Notes: generated by a model not told the origin, from the letters alone. Positions 44,081 through 55,362 are shown, counted from the first letter of the stretch. The stretch: 64,000 nucleotides of DNA from a bacterium (GCA_021792615.1 JAJYUJ010000003.1:1-64000); one strand, 5' to 3'. Translations and numbers: made by a program.

Positions 44081-46006
44081 ATGGGTCAAAACATTGTACA
44101 AAAGATAATTTCATCCCATCTCGTTTCTGGCAGGATGAATGCGGGTGAGGAGATCGCAATAAAAATCGATCAAACCCTTACGCAGGATGCAACGGGTACT
44201 ATGGCTTACCTTCAGTTCGAAGCCATGGGTATACCCAAGGTAAAGACCGAATTATCAGTAAGTTACGTAGATCACAATACCCTTCAGACAGGCTTTGAGA
44301 ATGCCGATGATCATCGATTTCTTCAAACAATAGCTGCAAAACACGGTGTATTTTTTTCCAAGCCCGGAAACGGTATATGTCATCAGGTCCATCTTGAAAG
44401 GTTTGGAATCCCTGGCAAGACCCTGCTCGGCTCGGACAGTCATACCCCAACAGGCGGCGGTATCGGTATGATAGCAATAGGAGCCGGAGGGCTCGATGTT
44501 GCAGTGGCAATGGGTGGTGGACCTTTTTACCTGAACATGCCGAAGGCCATACTGGTACGGTTGAAAGGCAAATTGAAGCCATGGGTGAGTGCAAAAGACA
44601 TTATCCTTGAGCTGTTGAAAAGGTTAACGGTAAAAGGCGGCGTAGGGAAGATCTTCGAGTATGGCGGCGAAGGTGTAAAAACCCTCTCTGTTCCAGAACG
44701 GGCAACGATAACCAACATGGGTGCAGAGCTTGGTGCAACCACCTCTGTATTTCCAAGTGATGATATGACGAAGGCGTTTATGACGGCACAGGGCAGGGCG
44801 AAACAGTGGAAAAGGCTCGAGGCGGATAAGGACGCTGCGTATGATGAGATCATAGATATTGATCTGTCAAAGCTCGTTCCGATGGTGGCACAGCCGCACA
44901 GCCCTGATAACGTAGCCGAGATAAAGACCATAGAAGGTTTAAAGATCAATCAGGCTGCAATCGGAAGCTGCACAAACTCTTCTTATAAGGATATGTCGAC
45001 CGTTGCAAAGATCCTGAAGGGCAAACACGTTCACCCTGATGTCAGTCTCGTTATATCGCCGGGTTCAAAACAGGTATTGAATATGATATCAAAATCCGGC
45101 GCATTGTCCGATATGCTTACAGCCGGAGCAAGGATCCTTGAGACGGCATGCGGACCGTGTATCGGCATGGGACAGGCTCCTTCGAGCGCCGCAGTATCCC
45201 TGAGAACATATAACAGGAACTTTGAAGGCCGCAGCGGTACACCGGACGCCGGTGTATACCTGCTGAGCCCGGAAACAGCCGCGTTCTCAGCCATAAAAGG
45301 TGTCGTTACGGATCCAAGAAAAATGGGCAAACCGGTCAAGGTCATGATGCCGAAAAAATTTATTATCGATGACAGCATGATTATTCCTCCTTCAAAACAC
45401 CCTGAATCTATCGAGGTCGTGCGGGGCCCGAATATCAAGCCTCTTCCAAGGAAAGAACCCATGGCAGACACAATGCAGGGTATCATTATACTCAAGGTTG
45501 GCGATAATATTACCACAGACCATATAATGCCCGCAGGCGCAAAGATCCTTCCTCTTCGCTCGAATATACCCGCGATAGCCGAACATGTGTTCGAGCGGGT
45601 TGATCCTGAGTTTGCAAAAAGGGCAAAAGCAAACAACGGCGGATTTATCGTCGGTGGTACAAACTACGGTCAGGGGTCAAGCAGGGAACATGCTGCACTT
45701 GCTCCTATGTACCTTGGCATCAAGGCCGTCATTGCCAGGTCGTTTGCAAGGATACATTATGCAAATCTCGTCAACTTCGGAATTATGCCTCTGGTCTTTG
45801 CCAATGAAACGGATTATGAAATGGTGTCCCAGGGAGATACTATCGAGATTAAGGACATAAAAGCACAGATAAAGAGTGGAAATACGGTTCAGGCGAAGGC
45901 TGGTTCCGGGAAGGAACTTGTTTTAAGGCATAGCTTGACACCCCGTCAGGTAGACATCATAATTGCCGGTGGATTGTTGAATTACACAGTGAAAAATAAC
46001 GCATAA
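44081..46006 (+). CDS. acn: Aconitate hydratase
   Basis: Isomerises citrate and isocitrate with a [4Fe-4S] cluster; 641 aa, the compact type common in deltaproteobacteria, shorter than AcnA/AcnB. Cluster cysteines are in IGSCTNSS and the ACGPCIGMG pair. [14 protein letters not shown] and the C-terminal [16 protein letters not shown] carry active-site residues of the swivel domain. First of the TCA genes. Ribosome-binding site GGAGG is well placed. Only 13 bases separate it from the isocitrate dehydrogenase gene. Confidence 0.96.
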   Translation: MGQNIVQKIISSHLVSGRMNAGEEIAIKIDQTLTQDATGTMAYLQFEAMGIPKVKTELSVSYVDHNTLQTGFENADDHRFLQTIAAKHGVFFSKPGNGICHQVHLERFGIPGKTLLGSDSHTPTGGGIGMIAIGAGGLDVAVAMGGGPFYLNMPKAILVRLKGKLKPWVSAKDIILELLKRLTVKGGVGKIFEYGGEGVKTLSVPERATITNMGAELGATTSVFPSDDMTKAFMTAQGRAKQWKRLEADKDAAYDEIIDIDLSKLVPMVAQPHSPDNVAEIKTIEGLKINQAAIGSCTNSSYKDMSTVAKILKGKHVHPDVSLVISPGSKQVLNMISKSGALSDMLTAGARILETACGPCIGMGQAPSSAAVSLRTYNRNFEGRSGTPDAGVYLLSPETAAFSAIKGVVTDPRKMGKPVKVMMPKKFIIDDSMIIPPSKHPESIEVVRGPNIKPLPRKEPMADTMQGIIILKVGDNITTDHIMPAGAKILPLRSNIPAIAEHVFERVDPEFAKRAKANNGGFIVGGTNYGQGSSREHAALAPMYLGIKAVIARSFARIHYANLVNFGIMPLVFANETDYEMVSQGDTIEIKDIKAQIKSGNTVQAKAGSGKELVLRHSLTPRQVDIIIAGGLLNYTVKNNA

Positions 46007-46019
46007 AGGAGAACATATA

Positions 46020-47267
46020 ATGTCAAATGAAGGAACCAAGATAGGCTTTAAAAACGATAAGATAGTAGTTCCGGATGATCCGATAATACCTTTTATAGAG
46101 GGCGACGGAACAGGGGTTGATATATGGCGCGCATCCGTGATGGTTTTTGATGCAGCCGTTCAAAAGGTCTACCGGGGCAAGAAAAAAATAGTCTGGAAAG
46201 AAATATATGCCGGTGAGAAGGCATTTAAAAAGTTCAATACGTGGCTTCCCGATGAAACCCTGAAAGCAATCGAAGAATACATAGTTGGAATAAAGGGACC
46301 TCTGACAACACCGGTCGGCGGTGGTATACGGAGTCTGAACGTTACCCTCAGGCAGAAACTCAACCTGTTTGCATGCGTTAGACCCGTCAAATACATTCAG
46401 GGCGTGCCAAGCCCTGTGAAACACCCGGAGAAGATGGATGTCATCATATTCAGGGAGAACACCGAGGACGTTTACTCAGGTATAGAATGGGCACAAGGCA
46501 CACCGGAGGCTGTTAAGGTCATAAAGTTTCTGAAAGAAGAAATGGGTGCAAAAATGCGGGATGATGCCGGCATTGGCATAAAGCCCATCAGTATTACCGG
46601 AACAAAGCAGCTCATGCGTATGGCAATACAGTATGCACTGGACAAGAAGAGAAAGAGTGTCACCATCGATCATAAAGGTAACATCATGAAATATACGGAA
46701 GGTGCGTTCAGGGAATGGGCGTATCAGGTTGCAAAAGAGGAATTCAGAGACAAGATAGTGACCGAGGACGAGATAGAGAAGCAGTACAATGGCAAGGCAC
46801 CGGCGGGGAAATTGATAGTCAAGGACAGGATAGCAGACAATATGTTCCAGCAGGTCCTCACAAGGGCAGATGAGTACGATGTAATCGTTACACCGAACCT
46901 CAACGGTGATTTCCTCTCGGACGCATGTGCAGCCCAGATCGGAGGACTTGGTATGGCACCGGGAGGCAATATCGGTATTCCGTATGCCATGTTTGAGGCA
47001 ACTCACGGCACTGCGCCGAAGTATGCAGGCCAGGACAAGGTAAATCCTGGCTCCGTGATACTGTCGGGGGCTATGATGTTTGAATATCTCGGGTGGGACC
47101 CGGTGAGCGAGGTTATCAAAGAAGCCCTTGGAGAAACGATAAAACAGAAGAGAGTTACCTACGACCTTGAAAGACAGATGGAAGGTGCGACCCTGCTGAA
47201 ATCATCGGAGTTCGGCAAGGCCATTGTTGAAAATATGGACAGCGCGATAAAGAAACTCAAGATTTAA
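46020..47267 (+). CDS. icd: Isocitrate dehydrogenase (NADP-type)
   Basis: Oxidative decarboxylation of isocitrate to 2-oxoglutarate; 415 aa, the E. coli Icd size. [18 protein letters not shown] contains the substrate-binding and regulatory serine loop. [13 protein letters not shown] and [15 protein letters not shown] are diagnostic of the bacterial homodimeric family. NADP preference is inferred from overall similarity to Icd. Product feeds directly into the Kor enzyme encoded downstream. A 183-base gap with a palindromic repeat follows. Confidence 0.95.
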   Translation: MSNEGTKIGFKNDKIVVPDDPIIPFIEGDGTGVDIWRASVMVFDAAVQKVYRGKKKIVWKEIYAGEKAFKKFNTWLPDETLKAIEEYIVGIKGPLTTPVGGGIRSLNVTLRQKLNLFACVRPVKYIQGVPSPVKHPEKMDVIIFRENTEDVYSGIEWAQGTPEAVKVIKFLKEEMGAKMRDDAGIGIKPISITGTKQLMRMAIQYALDKKRKSVTIDHKGNIMKYTEGAFREWAYQVAKEEFRDKIVTEDEIEKQYNGKAPAGKLIVKDRIADNMFQQVLTRADEYDVIVTPNLNGDFLSDACAAQIGGLGMAPGGNIGIPYAMFEATHGTAPKYAGQDKVNPGSVILSGAMMFEYLGWDPVSEVIKEALGETIKQKRVTYDLERQMEGATLLKSSEFGKAIVENMDSAIKKLKI

Positions 47268-47323
47268 GAAATGGTCAAGTGAGAAGGACAAAAGTGCAGT
47301 TCATCAATAAGGATACGTATGAT

Positions 47324-47390
47324 CGTCATTCCCGCGGAAGAGGGAATCCAGAAAAAAAAGAATGGATTCCATGTCAAGCCCGGAATGACA
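47324..47390. repeat. Dispersed palindromic repeat, copy 2
   Basis: Between icd and mdh. GTCATTCC and GGAATGAC form the outer arms; GGGAATCCAG and TGGATTCC form the inner arms. Same design as the element at 11098-11178 but less well conserved in the hairpin. Confidence 0.65.
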
Positions 47391-47450
47391 GAAATAGGGT
47401 AGTTCGCTGAAGCGGGCTTAGAAAGAAACAAAGAATAAAAAGGAGGTTTT

Positions 47451-48389
47451 ATGGCAAGAAAAAAAATAACGGTAGTTGGTGCCGGACGTGTCGGTGAGTC
47501 AACAGCAGCATTGCTTGCAGAAAAAGAGGTAGGAGATGTTGTTGTTGTCGATGTTGTTCCGAATATGCCCCAGGGTAAGACCCTTGACCTTATGCAGGCG
47601 AGGCCGGTTTATAAATCCGACGTAAATGTTGTCGGTTCAAACGGATATGACGAGACAAAGAATTCCGATGTTATCGTCATAACGTCAGGCATGCCGAGAA
47701 AACCCGGTATGAGCAGGGAAGACCTGCTTACGACAAACGTCAAGATTGTGCAGAGCGTCACGGATAATGTTGCAAAGAGATCCCCCAACGCTATCATAAT
47801 CGTTGTAGCGAACCCGGTTGACGGTATGACCTACGTTTCCTACAAGGTCAGTAAGTTCCCGAGAGAAAGGGTCATGGGCATGGCTGGTGTACTCGATTCC
47901 GCCCGGTTCAGGACGTTCATAGCAATGGAATTGAACGTATCCGTCGAGGATGTGAGTGCATTTGTTATCGGTGTTCACGGCGATGAGATGGTGCCGTCGG
48001 TCCGATACACGAATGTCGCGGGTATACCCGTTGCAGAGCTTATTGCCAAGGACAAACTGGATGCAATCGTTGCACGGACGAGAAAGGCAGGAGGAGAGAT
48101 AGTGAACCTGCTGGGATTCAGCGCATATTATGCCCCTGCAGCATCAGCCGTAGAGATGGTCGAAGCGATACTCAAAGACAAGAAAAAGATTCTTCCCGCT
48201 ATCACGCTATGTAACGGAGAGTTCGGTCTCAAGGACGTATTCATGGGCGTACCAGTAAAACTCGGTGAAAAGGGTATTGAGAAGATCTTCGAGATAAAGA
48301 TGAGTGAAGAAGAGGCAGCTGCACTGAAGAAGTCTGCGGAAGCCGTCAACAGGCAGAAGAACGAAATAGACGGATTGAAGCTTCTGTAA
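47451..48389 (+). CDS. mdh: Malate dehydrogenase (LDH-like type)
   Basis: Interconverts malate and oxaloacetate with NAD; 312 aa. Rossmann motif [15 protein letters not shown], substrate loop [13 protein letters not shown] with the arginines that select malate, and catalytic His in GVHGDEMVP. Belongs to the lactate-dehydrogenase-like tetrameric MDH group of delta-type bacteria rather than the E. coli group. AGGAGG ribosome-binding site just upstream of the ATG. Confidence 0.96.
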   Translation: MARKKITVVGAGRVGESTAALLAEKEVGDVVVVDVVPNMPQGKTLDLMQARPVYKSDVNVVGSNGYDETKNSDVIVITSGMPRKPGMSREDLLTTNVKIVQSVTDNVAKRSPNAIIIVVANPVDGMTYVSYKVSKFPRERVMGMAGVLDSARFRTFIAMELNVSVEDVSAFVIGVHGDEMVPSVRYTNVAGIPVAELIAKDKLDAIVARTRKAGGEIVNLLGFSAYYAPAASAVEMVEAILKDKKKILPAITLCNGEFGLKDVFMGVPVKLGEKGIEKIFEIKMSEEEAAALKKSAEAVNRQKNEIDGLKLL

Positions 48390-48412
48390 GAATAAAGAGA
48401 ATAAACGGTAGA

Positions 48413-48429
48413 GGCGGGGTTTCTCCGCC
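48413..48429 (+). terminator. Hairpin between mdh and fumarase genes
   Basis: GGCGGGG pairs with CTCCGCC (one G-T) around a TTT loop. Few Ts follow, so it may be an attenuator, processing site or repeat rather than a full terminator. Confidence 0.4.
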
Positions 48430-48456
48430 CTTAATTGCTCATATACAAAATTGTAC

Positions 48457-48485
48457 TGCAGGGGCGGGACAATACAGCCCCTGCA
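48457..48485 (+). promoter_or_regulatory. Perfect 9-base hairpin next to the fumarase ribosome-binding site
   Basis: TGCAGGGGC (48457-48465) and GCCCCTGCA (48477-48485) end two bases before the AGGAAGG ribosome-binding site of the fumarase alpha gene. It could stabilise the downstream mRNA or tune translation. Confidence 0.4.
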
Positions 48486-48496
48486 CAGGAAGGTAA

Positions 48497-49342
48497 ATGA
48501 AAATGCGAGAAATAAACGCAAAACAGATAACCGATGCTGTGAGTGATCTCTGTATGAAGGCAAATTTCGACATTCCGGATGACGTCATACAAGTTATCAA
48601 AAAAGCTTATCAGGAAGAGCCCTCTCCCCAGGGAAAAGATGTACTCAAACAGATCATCGATAATGACGAGATAGCCCACAATGAACAGGTCCCCATGTGC
48701 CAGGATACCGGTCTTGCTGTGTTTTTTGTGGAACTTGGACAGGATGCACACATAGCGGGAGGCCTGCTGAATGACGCAATCAATGACGGTGTCAGAAAGG
48801 GCTACAAGGACGGTTACCTGAGAAAATCGACCTGTAACCCGTTCACAAGAAAGAATGTTGGAGACAATACGCCTTCCATCATTCATGTCGAGGTTGTGCC
48901 GGGAGATAAAGTGAAGATCATCATGGCAGCAAAGGGCGGGGGCAGCGAGAATATGAGCAGGGTTATGATGATGAAGCCTTCGGACGGTCTTGAAGGCATA
49001 AAAAAATATATAATTGATCGCGTACGGGAATCCGGTTCGAACCCCTGTCCTCCAATAATCGTCGGGGTCGGCATCGGCGGCACATTTGAGCGCTCTGCTT
49101 TAATAGCAAAGAAATCATTATTGCGTCCGCTCGGCACGCCAAACCCGGATCCGGAACTTGACAAACTCGAAAAAGAATTGCTTACATCAATAAATAAACT
49201 TGGTATCGGTCCCATGGGACTCGGGGGAAGAACGACAGCCCTCGCAGTTCACGTGATTGTCGAACCATGCCATATCGCAAGCCTGCCGCTTGCTGTAAAT
49301 ATTCAGTGTCATTCTGCACGACACAAAGAAATAACGATATGA
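48497..49342 (+). CDS. fumA: Fumarate hydratase class I, alpha subunit
   Basis: N-terminal half of a two-subunit, [4Fe-4S] fumarase (TtdA-like), 281 aa. VPMCQDTG, NPFTRKNVGDNTPS and IGIGGTFERSALIAKKSLLRP are family hallmarks, and cysteines for the cluster are present (about residues 73 and 193, plus EPCHIASLP). Start ambiguous: the AGGAAGG ribosome-binding site fits better with the ATG two codons further on (MREINAK). The beta subunit gene follows after seven bases. Confidence 0.93.
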   Translation: MKMREINAKQITDAVSDLCMKANFDIPDDVIQVIKKAYQEEPSPQGKDVLKQIIDNDEIAHNEQVPMCQDTGLAVFFVELGQDAHIAGGLLNDAINDGVRKGYKDGYLRKSTCNPFTRKNVGDNTPSIIHVEVVPGDKVKIIMAAKGGGSENMSRVMMMKPSDGLEGIKKYIIDRVRESGSNPCPPIIVGVGIGGTFERSALIAKKSLLRPLGTPNPDPELDKLEKELLTSINKLGIGPMGLGGRTTALAVHVIVEPCHIASLPLAVNIQCHSARHKEITI

Positions 49343-49349
49343 GGCGGTT

Positions 49350-49910
49350 ATGACGGATATATTAAAAATAAAAACTCCTTTGACGGACGAGGTTGTTTCG
49401 AAGCTGAAAAGCGGCGATAGTGTGTTGATAACGGGTGTTATGTATACGGGCAGGGATGCTGCGCATAAAAGGATGATTGATGCACTGAACAAAGGTGAAA
49501 AATTACCCTTTGATATACAGGGACAGATTATTTATTATGTCGGACCTTCACCCGCAAAGCCCGGCAAGCCTATTGGTTCGGCAGGTCCTACGACCAGCTA
49601 CAGGATGGATGCCTATGCTCCAACACTGATAAAGCTCGGATTGAAAGGCATGATCGGCAAGGGCTGGAGGGCGAAAGATGTTATCGATGCCTGTATAAAA
49701 TACAAGGCAATTTACTTTGGAGCGACCGGCGGCGCAGGTGCGCTCATAGCAAGAGCGATAAAAAAAGCCGATATTATTGCTTATGACGATCTCGGTCCTG
49801 AGGCTGTCCGGAGGATTGAGGTCGTAGATTTCCCTGCAATAGTCATTAACGACGCCTTTGGTAACGACCTTTATGTGAAAGGCGTAGAACAATACAAACA
49901 AACGATATGA
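49350..49910 (+). CDS. fumB: Fumarate hydratase class I, beta subunit
   Basis: C-terminal half of the two-subunit fumarase (TtdB-like), 186 aa. GPSPAKPGKPIGSAGPTTSYRMD and KYKAIYFGATGGAGALIARAI are diagnostic. Together with the alpha subunit it hydrates fumarate to malate, completing the step between SdhABCD and Mdh. The oxygen-sensitive class I enzyme fits an anaerobic or microaerobic lifestyle. A tartrate dehydratase function is less likely given the surrounding TCA genes. Confidence 0.93.
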   Translation: MTDILKIKTPLTDEVVSKLKSGDSVLITGVMYTGRDAAHKRMIDALNKGEKLPFDIQGQIIYYVGPSPAKPGKPIGSAGPTTSYRMDAYAPTLIKLGLKGMIGKGWRAKDVIDACIKYKAIYFGATGGAGALIARAIKKADIIAYDDLGPEAVRRIEVVDFPAIVINDAFGNDLYVKGVEQYKQTI

Positions 49911-49912
49911 AG

Positions 49913-49953
49913 AAATTCAAGATTCAAAATTCAAGATTCAAGTTCAAAATAAA
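49913..49953 (+). repeat. 14-base tandem repeat
   Basis: AAATTCAAGATTCA occurs twice in perfect tandem (49913-49926, 49927-49940), followed by a decayed third copy. Lies between the fumarase and sdhC genes. Short AT-rich tandem array, possibly slippage-prone; no function evident. Confidence 0.6.
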
Positions 49954-49993
49954 AGATTAAGAAACCAAATATTTTAATAGAGGAGAACAATAT

Positions 49994-50359
49994 ATGAAAA
50001 AGAATGTTTATGAATTAAAATACAGGTATCACACGGGCTCTGTGGCGTGGGTACTGCACAGGTTGTCGGGTCTTGCCCTGATACTGTATCTCGTCTTGCA
50101 TATCTGGGTTATCAGTAACCTTAATAACCCTGCCGGTTTCAACAAGGTAATGGCCTTCCTCAACGAACCGCTCTTTAAGCTGCTGGAGCTGGGGCTATGG
50201 GGTGTTATTATTTACCACGCAATAAACGGACTGAGGGTTATTCTTGTCGATTTCTTCGGCGGCTCAAAAAATCAGAAAAAGCTGTTCTGGGGCGTGGTCG
50301 TTGTGGGCATAGTCGTGTTTATAGCAGGTGCGGTCCCATTCATCGGAAACTTAAAATAG
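49994..50359 (+). CDS. sdhC: Succinate dehydrogenase cytochrome b subunit
   Basis: Membrane anchor of complex II, 121 aa with three transmembrane helices. The conserved HRLSGLALILYLVLHIW near residues 22-38 and IIYHAINGLRVILVDF near 72-87 carry histidines positioned to bind heme b and quinone. Small two-subunit anchor design (SdhC plus SdhD), unlike the single large cytochrome b of many delta-type fumarate reductases. AGAGGAG ribosome-binding site. Confidence 0.92.
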   Translation: MKKNVYELKYRYHTGSVAWVLHRLSGLALILYLVLHIWVISNLNNPAGFNKVMAFLNEPLFKLLELGLWGVIIYHAINGLRVILVDFFGGSKNQKKLFWGVVVVGIVVFIAGAVPFIGNLK

Positions 50360-50369
50360 GAGTAATAAA

Positions 50370-50750
50370 ATGAATATAAAATTTGTACCAGGTGATTCGG
50401 GCATGAGACGATGGTTTTTTCAGAGGATTACGGGTATCTTCCTCGTTGTTCTCTTGTTGGTACATTTTACCATCATGCATTTTATAGGTACCGGAGAAAC
50501 GACGTATCAAACGGTTGCTTCACGGCTCGCTTCCCCATTATGGAAGACATTCGATCTGGCGTTTCTTGTCTTTGCGCTTTATCACGGGCTGGCGGGTTTA
50601 TGGGTGGTTGTTGACGATTATGTGCACAAAGACGGGTGGAGGATATTCATCTATTCACTCATCGTGCTCGGCGGAGCCCTCTTGCTGGCGCTTGGGGCGC
50701 TTACGATAATCACGTTTTCCCCCCAGATGTTAACAACAGTAAAGATGTAA
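50370..50750 (+). CDS. sdhD: Succinate dehydrogenase membrane anchor subunit
   Basis: Second anchor of complex II, 126 aa with three transmembrane helices. Key features are [21 protein letters not shown] and the helix [21 protein letters not shown], whose His is the likely heme ligand. Starts ten bases after sdhC. The next gene, sdhA, begins 11 bases after the stop; an overlapping longer reading of sdhA exists but has no family support. Confidence 0.9.
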   Translation: MNIKFVPGDSGMRRWFFQRITGIFLVVLLLVHFTIMHFIGTGETTYQTVASRLASPLWKTFDLAFLVFALYHGLAGLWVVVDDYVHKDGWRIFIYSLIVLGGALLLALGALTIITFSPQMLTTVKM

Positions 50751-50761
50751 GGAGAATATAC

Positions 50762-52495
50762 ATGGCAATAAACATTGAAACACATTATCATGATGTACTG
50801 GTCATCGGAGCCGGGCTTGCCGGTACCATGGCAGCACTGAAGGTTGCTCCCATAGCCGATGTAGCAGTATTGACTAAGGTTTTTCCGACTCGGTCGCACT
50901 CGACAACAGCACAGGGAGGCATGGCAGCAGCATTGAATAACAACAAGTCCCAGGGTGAGGATTCATGGGATCTTCACATGTTCGATACGGTAAAAGGCAG
51001 CGATTATTTAGGGGACCAGGACGCGATAGAAACCCTTGCCAAGGATGCAATAGAGGTTGTGTATGAACTTGAACATATGGGCACGCCGTTTTCGCGCACA
51101 GCGGACGGCAAGATTGCACAAAGGCCGTTTGGCGGACATTCAAGGCCGAGGATAGCATACTCTGCCGACAGGACGGGACATGTTGCTCTCCATACACTGT
51201 ATGAGCAGAGTCTGAAAGAAAAGGTGAAGTACTATCCTGAGTTTTTCGTGACCAAGCTTATTATGGAAAACAACACGGCTAAGGGTGTGGTTGCCGTCGA
51301 ATTAAGGACAGGGACCGTGCACGTGTTTACATCAAAGGCCGTTATGATCGCGACAGGGGGCGGAGGCCGTATATACAGGATTTCTTCCAATGCGCATGAA
51401 TCAACCGGCGATGCTCTTTCCATGCTCTACAGGGAAGGATTGCCCCTTATGGACATGGAATTTACCCAGTTCCATCCAACGGGTATCTATCCGCTCGGCA
51501 TACTGATTACGGAAGGTGTGCGGGGTGAAGGCGGATATCTTGTCAACAGCAAAGGTGAACGGTTTATGGAGAAGTACGCGCCTGACATGAAAGACCTTGC
51601 ACCGAGAGATATTACGTCAAGGGCAATATACACCGAGATCCAGGAAGGCAGGGGTGTAGGACCAAAGAAGGACCATGTACTTTTACAGATACACCACATA
51701 GGCAGGGAAAAGATACTCGAAAAGCTTCCTGAGATTTACAAATTTGCCATCACCTATGCAGGCGTTGACTGTACAAAAGAACCCATTCCTGTGGCACCGA
51801 CTGCGCATTATTTCATGGGAGGCATACCGACAGACTCGCACAGCAATGTAATAAGGGATGAAAAGAGTTCACCGGTCATGGGGTTGTATGCAGGTGGTGA
51901 GGCTGCCTGTGAATCCGTTCACGGTGCAAACAGACTTGGAGCCAATTCTCTGGTGGATACAACGGTATTCGGCAGGCGCGCAGGCAAGCACATGTACGAT
52001 TTTGTCCAGCAGGCAGACAGGCCGGTTGTACCGAAAGACGCTGCAGAGAGCACCATAAAAATGGTTGAGTGGCTTTTAAGCGGCAAGGGTAAGGAAAACG
52101 TATCAAAGCTGCGGGAAGATATGCAGTCGCTGCTCTGGGAGACTGCCGCTGTTTTCCGCGAAGAAAAACTTTTAAAGAAAGGCTTAAAGGATATAAAGGT
52201 TTTGCAGGAGCGGTATAAGAATATCGGCATCACCGATACCGGCAAAAACTTTAACATGCAGCTGAAAGATGCAATAGAACTTGGCAATATGCTCGAGTAT
52301 GCAGAGGTCGTTCTCGCGTCTGCGGATTTCAGAAAGGAGAGCCGCGGTGCTCATTCAAGAACGGATTATCCGAAGCGCGATGATGTAAAATTCCTCAAGC
52401 ACACGCTTGCCTCGAGAGGCAAGGACGGCAGGCCCGAGATGAAACAAAAAGATGTTTCCATTACCAGGTATCAACCCCAAGAAAGAAAGTACTGA
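50762..52495 (+). CDS. sdhA: Succinate dehydrogenase flavoprotein subunit
   Basis: Catalytic subunit of complex II, 577 aa. The FAD-binding fold starts [17 protein letters not shown], the covalent FAD histidine is in [15 protein letters not shown], and the active site is in [23 protein letters not shown] and the [14 protein letters not shown] region. A longer in-frame reading extends 42 codons into sdhD; the ATG preceded by AAGGAG and starting MAINIE was chosen. Can in principle work as succinate dehydrogenase or fumarate reductase. Confidence 0.97.
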   Translation: MAINIETHYHDVLVIGAGLAGTMAALKVAPIADVAVLTKVFPTRSHSTTAQGGMAAALNNNKSQGEDSWDLHMFDTVKGSDYLGDQDAIETLAKDAIEVVYELEHMGTPFSRTADGKIAQRPFGGHSRPRIAYSADRTGHVALHTLYEQSLKEKVKYYPEFFVTKLIMENNTAKGVVAVELRTGTVHVFTSKAVMIATGGGGRIYRISSNAHESTGDALSMLYREGLPLMDMEFTQFHPTGIYPLGILITEGVRGEGGYLVNSKGERFMEKYAPDMKDLAPRDITSRAIYTEIQEGRGVGPKKDHVLLQIHHIGREKILEKLPEIYKFAITYAGVDCTKEPIPVAPTAHYFMGGIPTDSHSNVIRDEKSSPVMGLYAGGEAACESVHGANRLGANSLVDTTVFGRRAGKHMYDFVQQADRPVVPKDAAESTIKMVEWLLSGKGKENVSKLREDMQSLLWETAAVFREEKLLKKGLKDIKVLQERYKNIGITDTGKNFNMQLKDAIELGNMLEYAEVVLASADFRKESRGAHSRTDYPKRDDVKFLKHTLASRGKDGRPEMKQKDVSITRYQPQERKY

Positions 52496-52507
52496 GGAGG
52501 TATAAAC

Positions 52508-53209
52508 GTGAAGGTAACTTTTAAAATACAACGGTTCATTCCGGAAAACGATACAAAACCGAGTTTCAAAGAATATGTTGTTGAGGCGCAGCCGAACACA
52601 ACAATTCTTGACTGTCTGAACGACATCCGGTGGCACTATGACGAAACACTCTCGTTCAGAAGATCGTGCGGCCATGCTATCTGCGGGTCATGCGCGATGA
52701 ATATAAACGGGAAAAACGGTCTCGCATGTCAGACCCACGTACAGGACCTTAAATCAGGCGCGATAACGGTCAAACCGCTTCCATCGTTCCCGATTATCAA
52801 GGATCTGGTTGTGGACCTCGATAAGTTCTATGAGAAATTCAATAAGATAAAACCTTATCTAATCAATGACGGACCTGTACCGGAGAAGGAAAGACTGCAG
52901 TCTCCGGAACAACAAAAACTTATAGAAGAATCAACGACATGTATCCTGTGTGCTGCGTGTACTTCTTCGTGCCCGTCATTCTGGGCTGATGATGACTATC
53001 TCGGACCGTCGGCGTTGCTGAAGGCCTACCGGTACATATTCGATACAAGGGATACCTCGGCTGAAGAAAGACTCAGCGTCGTGAATGATAAACATGGTGT
53101 TTTCAGATGTCACACCATATTTAACTGTAATGAAGCGTGTCCAAAAGACATCAACATTACGAATCATATAGCGAAGCTCAAGACCGCACTCGTTACGACA
53201 AAACTATAA
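52508..53209 (+). CDS. sdhB: Succinate dehydrogenase iron-sulfur subunit
   Basis: Electron-transfer subunit of complex II, 233 aa. The [2Fe-2S] cysteines are in RRSCGHAICGSCAMNING and LACQT. Those of the [4Fe-4S] and [3Fe-4S] clusters are in CILCAACTSSCPS and CHTIFNCNEACPKDIN. Length and spacing normal. GTG-like upstream context, ATG chosen by the GAGGAGG ribosome-binding site. Thirteen bases before sucC. Confidence 0.97.
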   Translation: MKVTFKIQRFIPENDTKPSFKEYVVEAQPNTTILDCLNDIRWHYDETLSFRRSCGHAICGSCAMNINGKNGLACQTHVQDLKSGAITVKPLPSFPIIKDLVVDLDKFYEKFNKIKPYLINDGPVPEKERLQSPEQQKLIEESTTCILCAACTSSCPSFWADDDYLGPSALLKAYRYIFDTRDTSAEERLSVVNDKHGVFRCHTIFNCNEACPKDINITNHIAKLKTALVTTKL

Positions 53210-53221
53210 AAAGAGGTTACT

Positions 53222-54391
53222 ATGAATATTCATGAATATCAGGCAAAAGAATTAATGGTGAAGTTCGGCGTGCCGGTTCCAAAGGGTAAACCCGCGTTTA
53301 CCGCTGATGAGGCGTATAATGTTGCACAGCAGCTTGGGGTAAGCAGGTTTGTGGTAAAAGCCCAGATTCATGCGGGCGGAAGAGGCAAGGGCGGCGGAGT
53401 AAAACTGGTCAACTCTCCGGAAGAGGTCAAAGAGGTTGCAGCGAAGATGATCGGTATGAACCTTGTCACGCATCAGACAGGACCCGAAGGCAAGACGGTA
53501 AAAAAGGTATACATTGAAGAGGCCGGCGCAATTGCGAAGGAACTCTATCTCGGGATGATTATTGACAGGACAACAAAGCAGATCGTTGTCATGGCAAGTA
53601 CAGAAGGCGGAATGGAGATAGAAGAGGTTGCATCAAAGACGCCGGAGAAGATTATAAAAGAGTATATCGATCCCGTTGCCGGTATACAGGATTTTAATGG
53701 AAGGAAGATTGCCTATAAACTGGGACTGAGCGGCGATCTTGTCGGTAAATTTACAAAATTTGCAAAGGCGCTCTATAAGATGTTTTTGGAACTCGACTGC
53801 AGTCTTGTCGAGATAAACCCTCTGGTGCTTACAAAGGATAATAATATATTTGCACTCGATGCGAAGATCAACTTCGATGATAATGCCCTGTTCCGGCACA
53901 AGGATGTAGAAGCACTTCGGGATATAAATGAAGAAGATGCAAAAGAACTTGATGCAAAATCTCACGGCCTGAGCTATGTCAGTCTCAGCGGTAACATAGG
54001 GTGCATGGTCAACGGTGCGGGACTCGCAATGTCTACAATGGATATCATTAAGTTTTACGGCGGTGAGCCGGCAAACTTCCTCGACGTCGGGGGCGGTGCG
54101 TCAAAAGAACAAGTGACGCATGCATTTAAAATTATCCTGTCCGATGAGCACGTCAAAGGTATCCTGGTGAACATATTCGGCGGTATCATGAAATGCGATG
54201 TGATTGCAGCCGGTATTATAGCTGCAGCAAAAGAGGTGAACATCAATGTGCCTCTTGTTGTGAGGCTGGAAGGAACGAATGTCGAGCTCGGAAAGAAAAT
54301 GCTTGATGAGTCAGGACTGAATTTAATAACTGCCTCAAGTATGGGAGATGCTGCCGGGAAAGTTGTAAAGGCTGTGAGAGGTGAGATATGA
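53222..54391 (+). CDS. sucC: Succinyl-CoA synthetase (ADP-forming), beta subunit
   Basis: Forms or cleaves succinyl-CoA with the alpha subunit; 389 aa, family length. The ATP-grasp domain begins [20 protein letters not shown], with [15 protein letters not shown] as the nucleotide loop and the C-terminal CoA-ligase domain [21 protein letters not shown]. Sits between sdh and kor, exactly where the pathway needs it. Its stop overlaps the sucD ATG by four bases. Confidence 0.97.
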   Translation: MNIHEYQAKELMVKFGVPVPKGKPAFTADEAYNVAQQLGVSRFVVKAQIHAGGRGKGGGVKLVNSPEEVKEVAAKMIGMNLVTHQTGPEGKTVKKVYIEEAGAIAKELYLGMIIDRTTKQIVVMASTEGGMEIEEVASKTPEKIIKEYIDPVAGIQDFNGRKIAYKLGLSGDLVGKFTKFAKALYKMFLELDCSLVEINPLVLTKDNNIFALDAKINFDDNALFRHKDVEALRDINEEDAKELDAKSHGLSYVSLSGNIGCMVNGAGLAMSTMDIIKFYGGEPANFLDVGGGASKEQVTHAFKIILSDEHVKGILVNIFGGIMKCDVIAAGIIAAAKEVNINVPLVVRLEGTNVELGKKMLDESGLNLITASSMGDAAGKVVKAVRGEI

Positions 54392-55362
54392 GTATATTTG
54401 TCAATAAGAATACAAGGGTAATCGTACAGGGTATCACCGGTAAAGACGGTATGTTCCATACATTGCAGTGCCGTGATTACGGTACCAAGATAGTTGGCGG
54501 CGTGACCCCGGGCAAGGGTGGATCCAATGTAGAAGGTATCCCTGTTTTTAATACGGTAGGCGAGGCTGTTGCTGCTACGAAACCGACTGCTTCTATGATC
54601 TTTGTCCCGCCTCCTTTTGCAGCGGACGCCATCATGGAGGCTGCTGATGCGGGCATAGAGCTTGTCGTCTGCATTACCGAGGGTATACCGACTCTTGATA
54701 TGCTGAAAGTTTCCGCTTATCTTAAAGGTAAGAAGACGAGGCTTATAGGTCCCAATTGCCCCGGTATTATTACGCCGGGTGAGGCAAAACTGGGTATTAT
54801 GCCGGCGAAGATACATAATCCCGGTAAGGTGGGCATTATATCGAGGAGCGGAACACTGACCTACGAGGCTGTATACCAGCTTACCGTTCTTGGACTCGGT
54901 CAGTCTACGGCTCTTGGTATCGGCGGCGATCCTATAATAGGTACGAATTTTGTTGACGCACTGGAAGCATTTAACAATGATCCAAAAACAGAAGCCATTA
55001 TCATGATTGGAGAGATTGGCGGCACAGCGGAGGACGATGCTGCGCAGTATATAAAGAAGCATGTTAAAAAGCCTGTTGTCGCCTTCATAGCAGGCCAGAC
55101 TGCACCGAAGGGAAAGAGAATGGGACACGCCGGAGCTATTATAACCGGCGGAAAGACCACTGCACAGGACAAGATTGAAACCCTGGAGTCCGTTGGTATA
55201 AAGGTTTCGAGAAGTCCTGCGGAGATTGGTCAGACCATGTATGACCTGCTGAAAAAGATTAAGGCAAAGAAGGCACCGGTGTCTAAATCCAAAAAACAGG
55301 TTAAAATGATGAAAAAGTCAAAGCCGGCAGGGAAGAAAAAGATTGGGAGAAAGGGGAAATAA
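54388..55362 (+). CDS. sucD: Succinyl-CoA synthetase, alpha subunit, with lysine-rich C-terminal tail
   Basis: CoA-binding and phospho-histidine subunit, 324 aa. [18 protein letters not shown] and [19 protein letters not shown] are diagnostic; the phosphorylated His is in [11 protein letters not shown]. The family is normally about 290 residues. Here an extra 35-residue tail made mostly of Lys, with a few Ser, Pro and Gly, follows KKIKAKKA. The tail has no counterpart in SucD proteins I know. Confidence 0.95.
   Translation: MSIFVNKNTRVIVQGITGKDGMFHTLQCRDYGTKIVGGVTPGKGGSNVEGIPVFNTVGEAVAATKPTASMIFVPPPFAADAIMEAADAGIELVVCITEGIPTLDMLKVSAYLKGKKTRLIGPNCPGIITPGEAKLGIMPAKIHNPGKVGIISRSGTLTYEAVYQLTVLGLGQSTALGIGGDPIIGTNFVDALEAFNNDPKTEAIIMIGEIGGTAEDDAAQYIKKHVKKPVVAFIAGQTAPKGKRMGHAGAIITGGKTTAQDKIETLESVGIKVSRSPAEIGQTMYDLLKKIKAKKAPVSKSKKQVKMMKKSKPAGKKKIGRKGK

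Noticed and set aside
49913-49953. Short direct repeats as a possible CRISPR fragment.
   Set aside because: Copies are contiguous with no spacers, only 14 bases long, AT-rich and without nearby cas genes.
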